Positions 23,901 through 32,852 of a DNA stretch of 32,852 nt are shown one piece after another. The position numbers and the translations under genes are program-made. The stretch comes from JAQUOA01 sp037443785 (GTDB lineage Bacteria > Bacteroidota > Ignavibacteria > UBA10030 > UBA8401), in assembly GCA_037443785.1 (NCBI GenBank), contig JBBINR010000037.1:1-32852 (forward strand), in the 5' to 3' direction. The notes under the pieces were generated by a model. It did no database searches, was not told the origin of the DNA, and was given only the letters and a program-made list of their open reading frames with translations. Numbering within the stretch: the stretch's first letter is position 1; each line of letters starts with the position of its first letter.

Positions 23901-26900
23901 GAACAGCACGGCTCGATAAACCCCATGTTCCAACAGTATTAACATTTGATAACTCGACCCAGTAATTCACTGTATCGCTTACTGTCACTCCCCACCGATC
24001 CCATACATCAGGTCCGGTTGAAGTGCGCTGCCATATCTTTAACGATGATTTAATATTGGGGGAAATAATTTCACTGTTCTGATAATGTAAGCGCATCGTA
24101 TAAGTAAAACCAGAACCGCCGGATTGCGAAATGACATAATAACGATCAATCGGTTCCATGTATGTATTGGCACCCGGCGAAACTGTATCGACAAACACCG
24201 TGACAGAGGTTGGCAAAGTTCCAACTGCATCAAATGTTACTGTGTTGTTTGGTCCTTCAAATGCATAAGAATTTCCTGCGACAAAAGTATGGGTGCGTGT
24301 TATTGTTCCAATGATGATGCCATTTCCTATGCGCGTGTTTGTAATGCTTATTGCATTAGATCCAGTGCGCATTAAACCGGACGTCATGGCAAGATTATTT
24401 GTCTGAATGTTGTTAGTCAAAGCAACAACTGTTGCTGACGAATTTTTGTTTACTTCAAGATCGTTAAATGTTGTCGTTCCTGTCAATGAAATATTTGCCG
24501 AACCTGCTAGCACAATTTTCGAACTTGATGACGTAAACGAACCGCTGTTTGTCCAATCGCCATACAGCGTGTCAGTTGTTGCCGCCGCGTCAAATGTTGA
24601 TGAAGCACCAATGGACATGTTTCCATAAATTCTCAAAGGGCCTGCAGCCGTTTTTATTCCGCCGGCAGACGTTTGAAGATTATTATATGTAAACGCCGGA
24701 ATCGATTGAGCGCCGCTTCCATTAAAGTCGATTGTGCTTCCCGTATTCACATAATTGCCTGAGGTAAACGTTGCTGTCGGTGAATAGGTCGATGCAATGC
24801 CAATAGTACCACTGCTTGCGAGCGTGATGTTATTCGTAGTTCTGGCACCTGTAATTTTCAAATTATAATAATTGAATGCAGGAATCGTCTGTGCGCCTGT
24901 CCCATTGAAATTGAACCAACTGTTTGTATTTATATAATTCACTGATGTTGCTGTCGGTGAAAATGTATTCGCCACTTTGATCGTATCGCCACTCACCAAT
25001 GTAATATTCGCACTTCCTCGCGCACCGCTGATTGTTAAATTATTATACGCAAAAGCCGGAATTATTTGAGCACCACTTCCGTTGAAATCAATTGTATTTG
25101 ATGTTGTAACATAACTGCCGCTTGTGAATGTCGCAGAATCGGCAAAGACCGATGCAATGCCAATCGTCCCTCCGTTTGCAAGTGTTACACTATTTGCACC
25201 ACGCGAACCGGTAACTTTCAAACTATAATAATTGAATGCCGGAATTGTTTGCGCTCCGCTTCCATTAAAATTGAACCAATTGTTTGTATTCACATAATTC
25301 ACAGAAGTCGCCGTCGGTGAAAATGTATTCGCAACTTTAATCGTATCGCCGATGACCAATGTTACGTTTGCACTTCCTCGTGCACCGCTGATCGTTAAAG
25401 TATTATATGCGAAAGCAGGGATCGATTGAGCACCGCTTCCATTAAAGTCGATCGTGCTTCCAGTATTCACGTAATTGCCTGTTGTAAATGTTGCCGCCGG
25501 CGAAAATGTCGATGCAATACCGATTGTTCCACTGCTTGCTAACGTTACATCATTCGTCGTTCTCGTACCGGTAATTTTCAATCCATAGTAATTGAATGCA
25601 GGAATCGTCTGTGCGCCTGTCCCATTGAAATTGAACCAACTGTTTGTATTTATATAATTCACTGATGTTGCTGTCGGTGAAAATGTATTCGCCACTTTGA
25701 TCGTATCGCCACTCACCAATGTTACGTTTGCATTGCCGCGTGCACCACTAATAGTTAAATTATTATATGTAAACGCCGGAATCGATTGAGCGCCGCTTCC
25801 GTTAAAATCAATCGTGTTCGATGTCGTTATATATCCACCAGAACTAAAGGTCGCTGACGGAGTAAACGTTCCTGTGATACTAATACTCGACGATGGCAAC
25901 GTAATAGAATTTACTCCACGCGTTCCTGCTAAGGCAAGATTGTAATAAGTTGTGCTTTTCACGGATTGATTCGTTGTTCCATCATAGCGAACGGTATTAC
26001 CACTCGATGTTGCTGTCAAAGTTCCTGTCGTTAAAAAGCTATCGGCAACTGAAAGCGAAGAATTTGCCGAGTTCAACCATGTCGATCCCGTAACACCGCC
26101 AATCAATCGAGCGATCTGAATCGTTCCTTTATTTGTTACTGTGTAGGCGGAAGGAATTTCAATGCGATACAACGAATCGTTCGTTGCTGTTATTAATTTA
26201 TTATCTCCATTAATATAGAGCGACGATATTCCAGATGTTTTTCCAGTCGATCCGCTTAAAGTATCGCCAATATTGTCATTCCAACGAATTAATCCGCTTC
26301 CACTCCATGTTCCATTGAACGCAAAGTTTCCGTATAGATCTAAAATATTCCCGCCGTTGTTCAATGTGGCACCGGAGTTGAGTGTCACTTGAGCAATTTT
26401 CCGGTTATCAACCAGCGTAACAACATGCGGCGAAACAATAATTACTTTATCACGCCGTTTCGGAATATTATTCAAATCCCATGTTGAGGCAGTATTCCAA
26501 TTTCCTGTTTGAACAGACGTGTACGTTTTTGTCGACGCTTTACCAATAGCGAATGAACTAAATGAAGTCCCGTACATTCCTCTCATACTTGTCGAAGTCA
26601 CAGTGCCGGCAGTCAGTTCATCCCAAATGCCATTTGATTTTATTGCCATGATGAAATCAGAAAAATCTGATATACCGGGATCGACGTCACTTGCCAGCCA
26701 ATTGAACGTTATATTATACGTATCAAATGCAATTCCATTGTTATTGAGACTCCAATACCGATTGATGCTTGAATCAGGATCGACGGTAGAATTACTTACA
26801 TCCGGATTGTCCATTGAAATCATTTGAACAGTCAAATTGCCGCCGGTCGTGATTGTTCCGAACGATACTGTAACCGGTAAATAATTTGTGGCAGTGCCAA

Positions 26901-29900
26901 TTTCAAATGACAAAGAATCAGCAGCGGGGGCAAAATATTTTCGGAGATTTCCGTTGACGTATCCGCTTGTTCTGACAATAGATCCTGTAGAACTGATAAA
27001 GAGCGTGTCATTCGGTGCTGTAATTATTCCAGAAGATAATGTTAGTGTACCGTTAACAGTAATATTGCTGTCAAGAGTGACTCCGTTGCTGGAATTATTC
27101 AATTGAATATTTGTGAATGATCCCGCTCCGGTCATTTGATGCTGGACGGTTCCGTTCAAAAGAATCTTTCCGCTGCCGGTGTGCGCACCGTTATTTGTGA
27201 TACTATCAACAACAGTGATTGTTCCACCGCCATCAGCAAATGTTACGCCTGAACTGATTGATAAATTTTTCTTTACTGTAAATGTTCCTGCCGCACTTTT
27301 TGAACCACCGCCTGATAATCGTAAATAGTGATATGATTGTGCGGAGACTGTTTGAGTCCCCCCTGACGAATCATAACCAAAGGTCCCGCCGGATAATGAT
27401 ACTATTCCGGATACGGTTGGGAAAGCATCTCTTGTGCTGAAAATTCCTGAATGTTGTTCTAAATTTCCATTCACAGTAAGTGTATTGCCAGCAAGAATTG
27501 TAACCCTGAGAGTGTCATTAAAGAGAATCAAATCTTTGCATACTCCGGGAACATTTACTTCAATGGTATCTTTGCCATCAAAGTACACTGTGTTTCCGGC
27601 AGTCGGAACACTTTGCGAACTCCAGTTGTAATCATCGCCCCAATTATATGTTCCGGCTCCTTTCGTCCAATAAAAAATTGTAGATGCTTCACCAACAAGA
27701 AATTCTCCAAATCCCGTAATTCCTAACGCCCGAGTGCTTGTTGACTGACGGGAACCTATCGTTAATGGATACCATGATGGAGAGTTGTAGCGTTTCACAA
27801 AGAAATATGCAGTGTTCGCGCCGGCATCAATATCGGATGAGACAAAATTCATCGATGCATCGTATGACGTGAACGTCAATCCACTCCCCGAAATTGTGTA
27901 ATATCGATTGACACTTTTTGTTTGATCGATTCCGGAGTATTTCACTAATGGATGTTCCGTGGAAGTTTGGAATGCTGTTACTGTCCCGCCTACTGAAACT
28001 GATTGGAACGTCATATCAATCGGTGTATAATTCGCGGCATCACCAATTTCAAACGTATAATTTGCCGGCGTTCCACTAACGCTGATATTTTTCCTTACAT
28101 GCCCATTGATGTGTCCACCTGAAACAGGTCGATATACACCGGGGGCAGCATTGCAGATTACGGTACTGGAACCCATCATTACAACACCATTCGTTAGGAC
28201 CAAAATACTGTCGATCGTGATATCAACCGATGCAGTAATTCCGTACGGATCATTCAATTGCAAAATCCAATATGATCCGGTTCCTGAAAGTATATGTGAA
28301 GCAATTCCAGAAGCCAATAACGTAATGCCGTTTGCGCCGCTGCCGGTGATGGCACTATTGTTTGAAATATTTCCGTTTACTGTTAACGTGTAAATGCTAT
28401 CGCTTAAGATTCCATTTGCAACGCTCAAATTTCCATTGACTGTAGATGACCCAATTAATTGCTTCCAATTGGTGCCGCTGATTGTCAGGTTATTGTAATA
28501 TGCCCACGCCGAAACGCTTTGTGCAGTGGTACCATTGTAATCAATAGTATTTCCTGTTGTTGTATGTCCTGCTGCTGAACCGGGAGTAAATGAACCGGCG
28601 ATTCCAATGGTTGCAGACGGAAGTGTTTTATTGAAACTGCTAAAAATTAAATTACCATAATTCAACGTTAAGATTGTTTGATCATTCGAAGCTTTGTGAT
28701 AGTTCACTGTTCCGTTTGCATTACTCGTCAATGTACCTGAAACCTGATTTGCTACATTCTCTATGTAGAGTGTATATGAGCCTATAGCAAAAGTACCTGT
28801 TGTTAATTTTAATGAATCAGTAATGCTAATCGAATCCGACAAACTTACGCCCGCACTGTTTGCGATCTCTAATTCATTTACTGTTCTCGCTGCTGGCGTT
28901 GTAGTAAATACGCCGCTTACCTGCGCAAGACTTCCATTATAGATGTAATTTGCCAGTGAACTAAAAGTTCTCACTGTTGTTTGAATATTTCCTGTAGCAC
29001 CTGTAGAAGCAATGCCACTAGTCGAACCTATTTGCAATGCCGCACCGCTAAGAAGATTAAATGATTGCCCTGTTAATACATTTGTTCCCATGTTCAACGT
29101 AGAACCGGAAAAGACAACAAAATTAATATTATTTGCGATCGTTGTACCCGAAGTAAAACTTTGAACTGCCGTTCCATTAACAGCAATGATTCCTGAACCG
29201 CTGCTCGTTTCGGTTAATGTCCCGCCACTTAAGACTAAATCTCCACCAATACGAATTGAATCTACTGCAGTTCCGCTGGACATATTTAAGGTACCACCTC
29301 TAACATATAATCCGCCTGTTGTACGCATGTACACCGCACCACTCGATGATAACGTAAAACTTCCGGCAGAGACACTATCATTTTCACCAATATTGATAAT
29401 AACTGCACCGGTATTATTCTTTCCAATGATTGTTCCACCAGTAACGACAAAACTTCCTCCAACATTCATTGTTGTCGTCTGTGTTCCATATAAGGTTAAA
29501 TTGCTCGAACCGGTGCTGCTAACAGTGAAGTTACCTTGGACGTTTGTCAACATTCCTGCAAAAGCTACTGTAGTCGTTTGACCAGTACTATTCCAAACAA
29601 AATTACCAAATGCCTGCGCAAGCGTATTGGTAAAAGTTGTGGTAGCTGTTTGAGTTGCTGCACCGACAATTTGCACAGTCGAATTTGCATTCCACGTTGC
29701 AGTTGGAATTGCGGCACGCGCTGGTGACGACATAGCATGTTGATAAACTCCACCAGATCCAATTGTCAATGTTGTGGCCGTCGCGCCAGATAATCTGTTT
29801 ACCGTCTGCATACGAAGTGTACCAAACACAGTTAAGGCATTGGTGACATTTGCTAATGTTAAGGTATTAGTACTAAGCGTAATTTGTCCGCCAGATTCAA

Positions 29901-32852
29901 TAACCGTTTGATCAATCGTAATGGTTGTGTTAACAGTTACGGTATGTCCTGAACGTATGGTTATTAATCCTGCATTGGCGCTATTTGGAGCAACCGAAGC
30001 AGCAACCCATGTTACACCGTTAAATCGTTGCCACGTCGCAATAGTACCCCAATTGCCTGAAGCAGCCGTTCTATACGCTCCGGAAGTTACTTGAAGGCCG
30101 ACTGCGTAAGTTCCAAATGTTGTTACACCTGTAGCTTGATTAGTCGTCGTTGTAGCAGTTCCCGCCGTTGTAGAATCCCACGTTGCTCCATTATAGATAT
30201 TCATTCTATAACTGGTTTCAGAACCAGTAACATCCAAATCGCCGGGGTTAAGAAACGTGAATGTGGCGCTGTAATTTGTAAATACAATATTTGAAGAATT
30301 AATAGGAGTCCAGTATCGATTCACGTCATTTGTCATATCGATATATGACGACATAATATTTGGATGTTCAGCACCAACAGCTGTCACGGTGATGTTCCCA
30401 CCTGCTGTTACTGAAGCAAATGTATATGATACCGGCGTATAGTTCGCAACAGCAGCGTCCCCAACTTCAAACGTAACAGTTATATTAGAACCAGTATTAA
30501 CATTTTTCTTCAACCACCCATACACGTGACCAGACGTTCGAGCAACTGTTCCGGTTGATGCAATTGTCAGCGTATCAGTTCCTGTGGTAATTACTCCTGT
30601 CGTAAATGTTAACGTTCCATTGATCGTTGTATTTCCACTCATTGAAATACCGGCAACGTTATTCATCGTAAGATTTTGGAATGAACCTCCGCCGCTTAAC
30701 ACTTGTGCAGTCGCACCGTTAAACACAATAGAACCCGTCCCGGAATGTATTCCTGAATTAATCACATTTCCAAAAACTCTCAATGTAATTCCATTGGTCG
30801 CTATCGTATTACTTGCACCAATTGTCAATGTTCCTAAAACGGTATCAGCACCTGCTTGAAGCGTTTTCGTTCCGGCATTGCTTAAGGTCAAATTGTTATA
30901 CGTGAATGATGAAATGTTTTGTGCGCCGGACGAATTGAATTCAATTGTATTTCCGGTAACCGTATGACCGGCGGCAGTGCCCGGAGAGAACGTCCCAGAA
31001 ATTCCAACAGTTCCGCCGTTTGGTAAAACCTTAGTGAAATTACTGAATGTTAAATTTGCATAATTGAATGCAAGAACATTTTGCCCGTTTGAACCCTGAT
31101 TATAATTCACCGTGCCGGTGGCGCCGGTTTGCAGTGTCGCCGAATTGACAAATACACTGTTTACCACTAACGTGGTATTTCCAATATTTAATGTTCCGTT
31201 TGTAATATTGAGTGAATCATTAATTGTCGTGGTACTTGATAGATCAACGGAGCCGCTGACTTTATCTATTGTAACTTTATTGAATGTCTCTCCCGCAGCA
31301 TTCGAAATTGATTGAGAACTGATTCCGTTGAAGGTAACTTTTCCGGTACTTGCCGTGAATGTTCCGGCATCAGACCAATTCCCTCCCACATTCATATTCA
31401 ATCCATTTGCATTCAATGAACCTGCAGTAATCGTTACATTATTTTTTACAATCAAACTGTTTGTCATCAACATGGCAGTTGCATTGGCACTATTTACTGT
31501 TAGATCATACAGTGGAACCGTTGTATTAATCCTCATTGTCTGTGCAACCGGTGTACTGACATCACCAAATTGCACGATTCCCCCCGTTACGGTATATGTG
31601 GATGAACCGGTATTGATAAATCCTAAATCATCAGTTCCGCCGCCCCCTTCACGTCTTACAATAATTGTTCCTCCGCTCATTGTAAATTTTGAACCGGCAA
31701 CATTCATTGTAAATGGAGCATTGGTTGTTGAAGTACTTCCGGTGGCACCGACAAGTAACGTTCCACCGGACATGGTAAAGTCTGTAATAACATAATTATT
31801 TATCGGATCAAATCTTCCAGCAACGGTTGTTGTTCCACCCGAAAAATTAAATGTTCCGCCGCTGGAAGACAAATTTTGATCGGCGGCATTTCCTACATTG
31901 AGAGTTCCATTTTGAACTTTCAATTCACCGGCAATGGTTAATGTGCCGCCGGTTGTGTTTAAAACTGCAGATGCATGGTTAATGTGAATTCCGCCTGTTG
32001 ATGGGATTGTAGCATTTGATGTAAACGGTGTAATCGTAGCACCTGTTGCTAAATTGAACGTCCCATTTGTTATCGTTAAGAAATTTGAAGCTGATGTTGT
32101 AAAGTTTGTTGCGAAGACATCAAGAATATTGATATTTGACGTCCCCATATTTAGCGCCATAGTATAGAAGTGTGTCGAATCACCGCTTCCGCTGATGGTT
32201 TGCGTTCCACTCTTGTCAAAAATAACAGCACACCGGCTGTCTGCATCGGTCGCCATAACAAATTTACCGGCATTTAAAATATTTCCAGAGGTTGTTAATG
32301 TATGCCCCGAAGTATTTGAATTCCCATTGACTCTAAAAACGCCACCAGCTTTGACATCAATATTTCCGTCAACCATGATTGACCGTGCAGTATTATCATC
32401 GCCAATTAGTAGTGTACCGCTCGTACCTTGGCCAACAGTAATACTATTCACCGTGACAGTAGAATCTATATAAATAGTCATTCCATCGGAAATTAGTGCA
32501 TCATCCGAAAGTCCAGGAACTGTGCCTGTTGACCAGGTCGCAGGGTTTTTCCAAGAACCCGATGCAATCGTATACGGTGAACCCGGCGGTGCTGTCGCTT
32601 GACTTCCTGTTAATGCCGTGCTTAAGCGCCCTTCATTGACGGCGTAAACTTTGTAATAGTATGTCGTTCCTGCAAGCATGCCTGTCATTGTATACGATGA
32701 ATCGTTTGCGGGAGTTTGTCCAATGAAATTGTACGTTGCCCCGCCGTCATCAGATCGATAAACAGCAAATCCAACTTCGTTCGTCGACGCATCGACCCAT
32801 TTCACAATCATTCCGGATTGACTAATATTGGATAAGGTTAATGATGTCGGCG
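23590..32852 (-). CDS. Giant beta-strand-repeat surface protein (partial, N-terminus outside window)
   Basis: The frame is open to the window edge, giving about 3086 residues without a start. The ATG at 32811 is inside an Fn3 domain (PTSLTLSNISQSGM before it), so it is not the start. After the Fn3 domain the protein has four large modules. Each opens with a Trp-containing head (GSWKNPATW near 32550; GNWGTIATW near 30045; TYNWGDDYNW near 27640; GNWNTASTW near 26500) and continues as Gly/Ser/Thr/Asn-rich beta-strand repeats likely to form a solenoid. Modules 1-3 close with a related cap of about 150 aa containing NRYW or NRYY; module 4 has a divergent cap with DRYY. Module 4 carries near-identical tandem repeats (24660-25830). 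A DUF11-type domain of about 100 aa ends the chain (23590-23900), with no T9SS-type tail that I recognise. Likely a secreted adhesin or fibre. Confidence 0.85.
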   Translation of the reverse strand, partial: PTSLTLSNISQSGMIVKWVDASTNEVGFAVYRSDDGGATYNFIGQTPANDSSYTMTGMLAGTTYYYKVYAVNEGRLSTALTGSQATAPPGSPYTIASGSWKNPATWSTGTVPGLSDDALISDGMTIYIDSTVTVNSITVGQGTSGTLLIGDDNTARSIMVDGNIDVKAGGVFRVNGNSNTSGHTLTTSGNILNAGKFVMATDADSRCAVIFDKSGTQTISGSGDSTHFYTMALNMGTSNINILDVFATNFTTSASNFLTITNGTFNLATGATITPFTSNATIPSTGGIHINHASAVLNTTGGTLTIAGELKVQNGTLNVGNAADQNLSSSGGTFNFSGGTTTVAGRFDPINNYVITDFTMSGGTLLVGATGSTSTTNAPFTMNVAGSKFTMSGGTIIVRREGGGGTDDLGFINTGSSTYTVTGGIVQFGDVSTPVAQTMRINTTVPLYDLTVNSANATAMLMTNSLIVKNNVTITAGSLNANGLNMNVGGNWSDAGTFTASTGKVTFNGISSQSISNAAGETFNKVTIDKVSGSVDLSSTTTINDSLNITNGTLNIGNTTLVVNSVFVNSATLQTGATGTVNYNQGSNGQNVLAFNYANLTFSNFTKVLPNGGTVGISGTFSPGTAAGHTVTGNTIEFNSSGAQNISSFTYNNLTLSNAGTKTLQAGADTVLGTLTIGASNTIATNGITLRVFGNVINSGIHSGTGSIVFNGATAQVLSGGGSFQNLTMNNVAGISMSGNTTINGTLTFTTGVITTGTDTLTIASTGTVARTSGHVYGWLKKNVNTGSNITVTFEVGDAAVANYTPVSYTFASVTAGGNITVTAVGAEHPNIMSSYIDMTNDVNRYWTPINSSNIVFTNYSATFTFLNPGDLDVTGSETSYRMNIYNGATWDSTTAGTATTTTNQATGVTTFGTYAVGLQVTSGAYRTAASGNWGTIATWQRFNGVTWVAASVAPNSANAGLITIRSGHTVTVNTTITIDQTVIESGGQITLSTNTLTLANVTNALTVFGTLRMQTVNRLSGATATTLTIGSGGVYQHAMSSPARAAIPTATWNANSTVQIVGAATQTATTTFTNTLAQAFGNFVWNSTGQTTTVAFAGMLTNVQGNFTVSSTGSSNLTLYGTQTTTMNVGGSFVVTGGTIIGKNNTGAVIINIGENDSVSAGSFTLSSSGAVYMRTTGGLYVRGGTLNMSSGTAVDSIRIGGDLVLSGGTLTETSSGSGIIAVNGTAVQSFTSGTTIANNINFVVFSGSTLNMGTNVLTGQSFNLLSGAALQIGSTSGIASTGATGNIQTTVRTFSSLANYIYNGSLAQVSGVFTTTPAARTVNELEIANSAGVSLSDSISITDSLKLTTGTFAIGSYTLYIENVANQVSGTLTSNANGTVNYHKASNDQTILTLNYGNLIFSSFNKTLPSATIGIAGSFTPGSAAGHTTTGNTIDYNGTTAQSVSAWAYYNNLTISGTNWKQLIGSSTVNGNLSVANGILSDSIYTLTVNGNISNNSAITGSGANGITLLASGIASHILSGTGSYWILQLNDPYGITASVDITIDSILVLTNGVVMMGSSTVICNAAPGVYRPVSGGHINGHVRKNISVSGTPANYTFEIGDAANYTPIDMTFQSVSVGGTVTAFQTSTEHPLVKYSGIDQTKSVNRYYTISGSGLTFTSYDASMNFVSSDIDAGANTAYFFVKRYNSPSWYPLTIGSRQSTSTRALGITGFGEFLVGEASTIFYWTKGAGTYNWGDDYNWSSQSVPTAGNTVYFDGKDTIEVNVPGVCKDLILFNDTLRVTILAGNTLTVNGNLEQHSGIFSTRDAFPTVSGIVSLSGGTFGYDSSGGTQTVSAQSYHYLRLSGGGSKSAAGTFTVKKNLSISSGVTFADGGGTITVVDSITNNGAHTGSGKILLNGTVQHQMTGAGSFTNIQLNNSSNGVTLDSNITVNGTLTLSSGIITAPNDTLFISSTGSIVRTSGYVNGNLRKYFAPAADSLSFEIGTATNYLPVTVSFGTITTGGNLTVQMISMDNPDVSNSTVDPDSSINRYWSLNNNGIAFDTYNITFNWLASDVDPGISDFSDFIMAIKSNGIWDELTAGTVTSTSMRGMYGTSFSSFAIGKASTKTYTSVQTGNWNTASTWDLNNIPKRRDKVIIVSPHVVTLVDNRKIAQVTLNSGATLNNGGNILDLYGNFAFNGTWSGSGLIRWNDNIGDTLSGSTGKTSGISSLYINGDNKLITATNDSLYRIEIPSAYTVTNKGTIQIARLIGGVTGSTWLNSANSSLSVADSFLTTGTLTATSSGNTVRYDGTTNQSVKSTTYYNLALAGTRGVNSITLPSSSISITGTFTPSATFSSGGYITTSNTIDFNGSGAQSIPAFTYNNLTISGARGNANVTLVSGDTIKVANTFSPTATSVNYINTNSWFNFNGTGAQTIPAFNYYGLKITGTRTTNDVTLASSGTIGIASTFSPAATFTTGNYVNTGSTIDFNGSGAQSIPAFAYNTLTISGARGSANVTLVIGDTIKVANTFSPTATSVNYVNTNNWFNFNGSGAQTIPAFNYYSLKVTGSRGANSVTLANGGTIGIASVFADSATFTSGSYVTTSNTIDFNGSGAQIIPAFAYNNLTISGARGSANITLVSGDTIKVANTFSPTATSVNYINTNSWFNFNGTGAQTIPAFNYYNLKITGARTTNNITLASSGTIGIASTYSPTATFTSGNYVNTGSTIDFNGSGAQSIPAFTYNNLQTSAGGIKTAAGPLRIYGNMSIGASSTFDAAATTDTLYGDWTNSGSFTSSSSKIVLAGSANISLTGTTTFNDLEVNKNSSATVVALTNNIQTNNLAMTSGLMRTGSNAISITNTRIGNGIIIGTITRTHTFVAGNSYAFEGPNNTVTFDAVGTLPTSVTVFVDTVSPGANTYMEPIDRYYVISQSGGSGFTYTMRLHYQNSEIISPNIKSSLKIWQRTSTGPDVWDRWGVTVSDTVNYWVELSNVNTVGTWGLSSRAVPNVTLTLSSSATNPVPGDTVVYTIIYNNIGDGNATNTVVTSSAPFRTTYAVNSVTVNAVGKTDLADSDGVSVSSGNITINLGTIIGTIGPGGNGTITYKVTIN
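24660..25830 (-). repeat. In-frame nested tandem repeats (about 180, 360 and 720 bp)
   Basis: Within the giant gene, alternating units of 59 aa (A: GAQSIPAFTYNNLTISG...) and 61 aa (B: GAQTIPAFNYYGLKITG...) give an exact 360-bp period. A anchors lie near 25785, 25425, 25065 and 24705, and B anchors near 25605, 25245 and 24885. Odd and even A units resemble each other at 720 bp, and 24869-25002 is identical to 25589-25722 over 134 bp. Divergent copies of the same unit occur elsewhere in the gene. This is a coding repeat, not CRISPR. Confidence 0.9.

Noticed and set aside
24660..25830. Direct repeats considered as CRISPR or a mobile element
   Set aside because: Repeats are about 180 bp, in frame, protein-coding and without spacers or a transposase.
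32811..32852. ATG at 32811 as the start of the giant protein
   Set aside because: The frame stays open upstream to the window edge and the upstream codons complete an Fn3 domain start.

Overview
This window is about 33 kb, and every gene I can support lies on the minus strand, so transcription runs from high to low coordinates. It looks like a member of the Bacteroidota/Chlorobiota group, most like Ignavibacteria or a neighbouring lineage. The reasons are moderate-to-low GC, a Bacteroidota-style PheS with a four-cysteine knuckle, ZapA next to a structured RNA and RNase Y, FadL/PorV-type and OmpA-type outer-membrane proteins, and very large DUF11 and beta-strand-repeat surface proteins. The taxonomic placement is an inference. 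Many genes keep clear Shine-Dalgarno sequences, but thrS, pheS and zapA do not.

Region A (32852 to 14270) is a putative cell-surface operon of five genes, in transcription order: (1) a giant beta-strand-repeat protein whose 5' end lies outside the window; (2) a 365-aa secreted protein; (3, 4) two tandem paralogues of 560 and 556 aa with EF-hand-like loops; (5) a 1583-aa multidomain protein ending in an OmpA peptidoglycan-binding domain. Gaps are 2-48 nt and no internal terminator is visible. The first four proteins end in related DUF11-type domains of about 100 aa, and the fifth supplies a wall anchor. I propose that together they make a surface adhesin or fibre. This is the best candidate here for an undescribed system. 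A terminator hairpin follows gene 5.

Region B (14183 to 4107 and on to 2935) is the information-processing superoperon. It holds tRNA-Val(GAC), thrS, infC (AUU start), rpmI, rplT, pheS, pheT, a small coiled-coil gene, zapA, a 6S-like RNA, rny, coaE and a class III aminotransferase. Terminator-like hairpins with U-tracts stand within a few to about 25 nt of the start codons of thrS, pheS, zapA and rny. This suggests attenuation or processing within the operon, or U-rich translation enhancers.

Region C (2923 to 1) has a good sigma70-like promoter, a TPR/CsgG-type protein and a FadL/PorV-like outer-membrane protein. A symmetric, apparently bidirectional promoter then precedes a small outer-membrane beta-barrel gene that is cut by the window edge.
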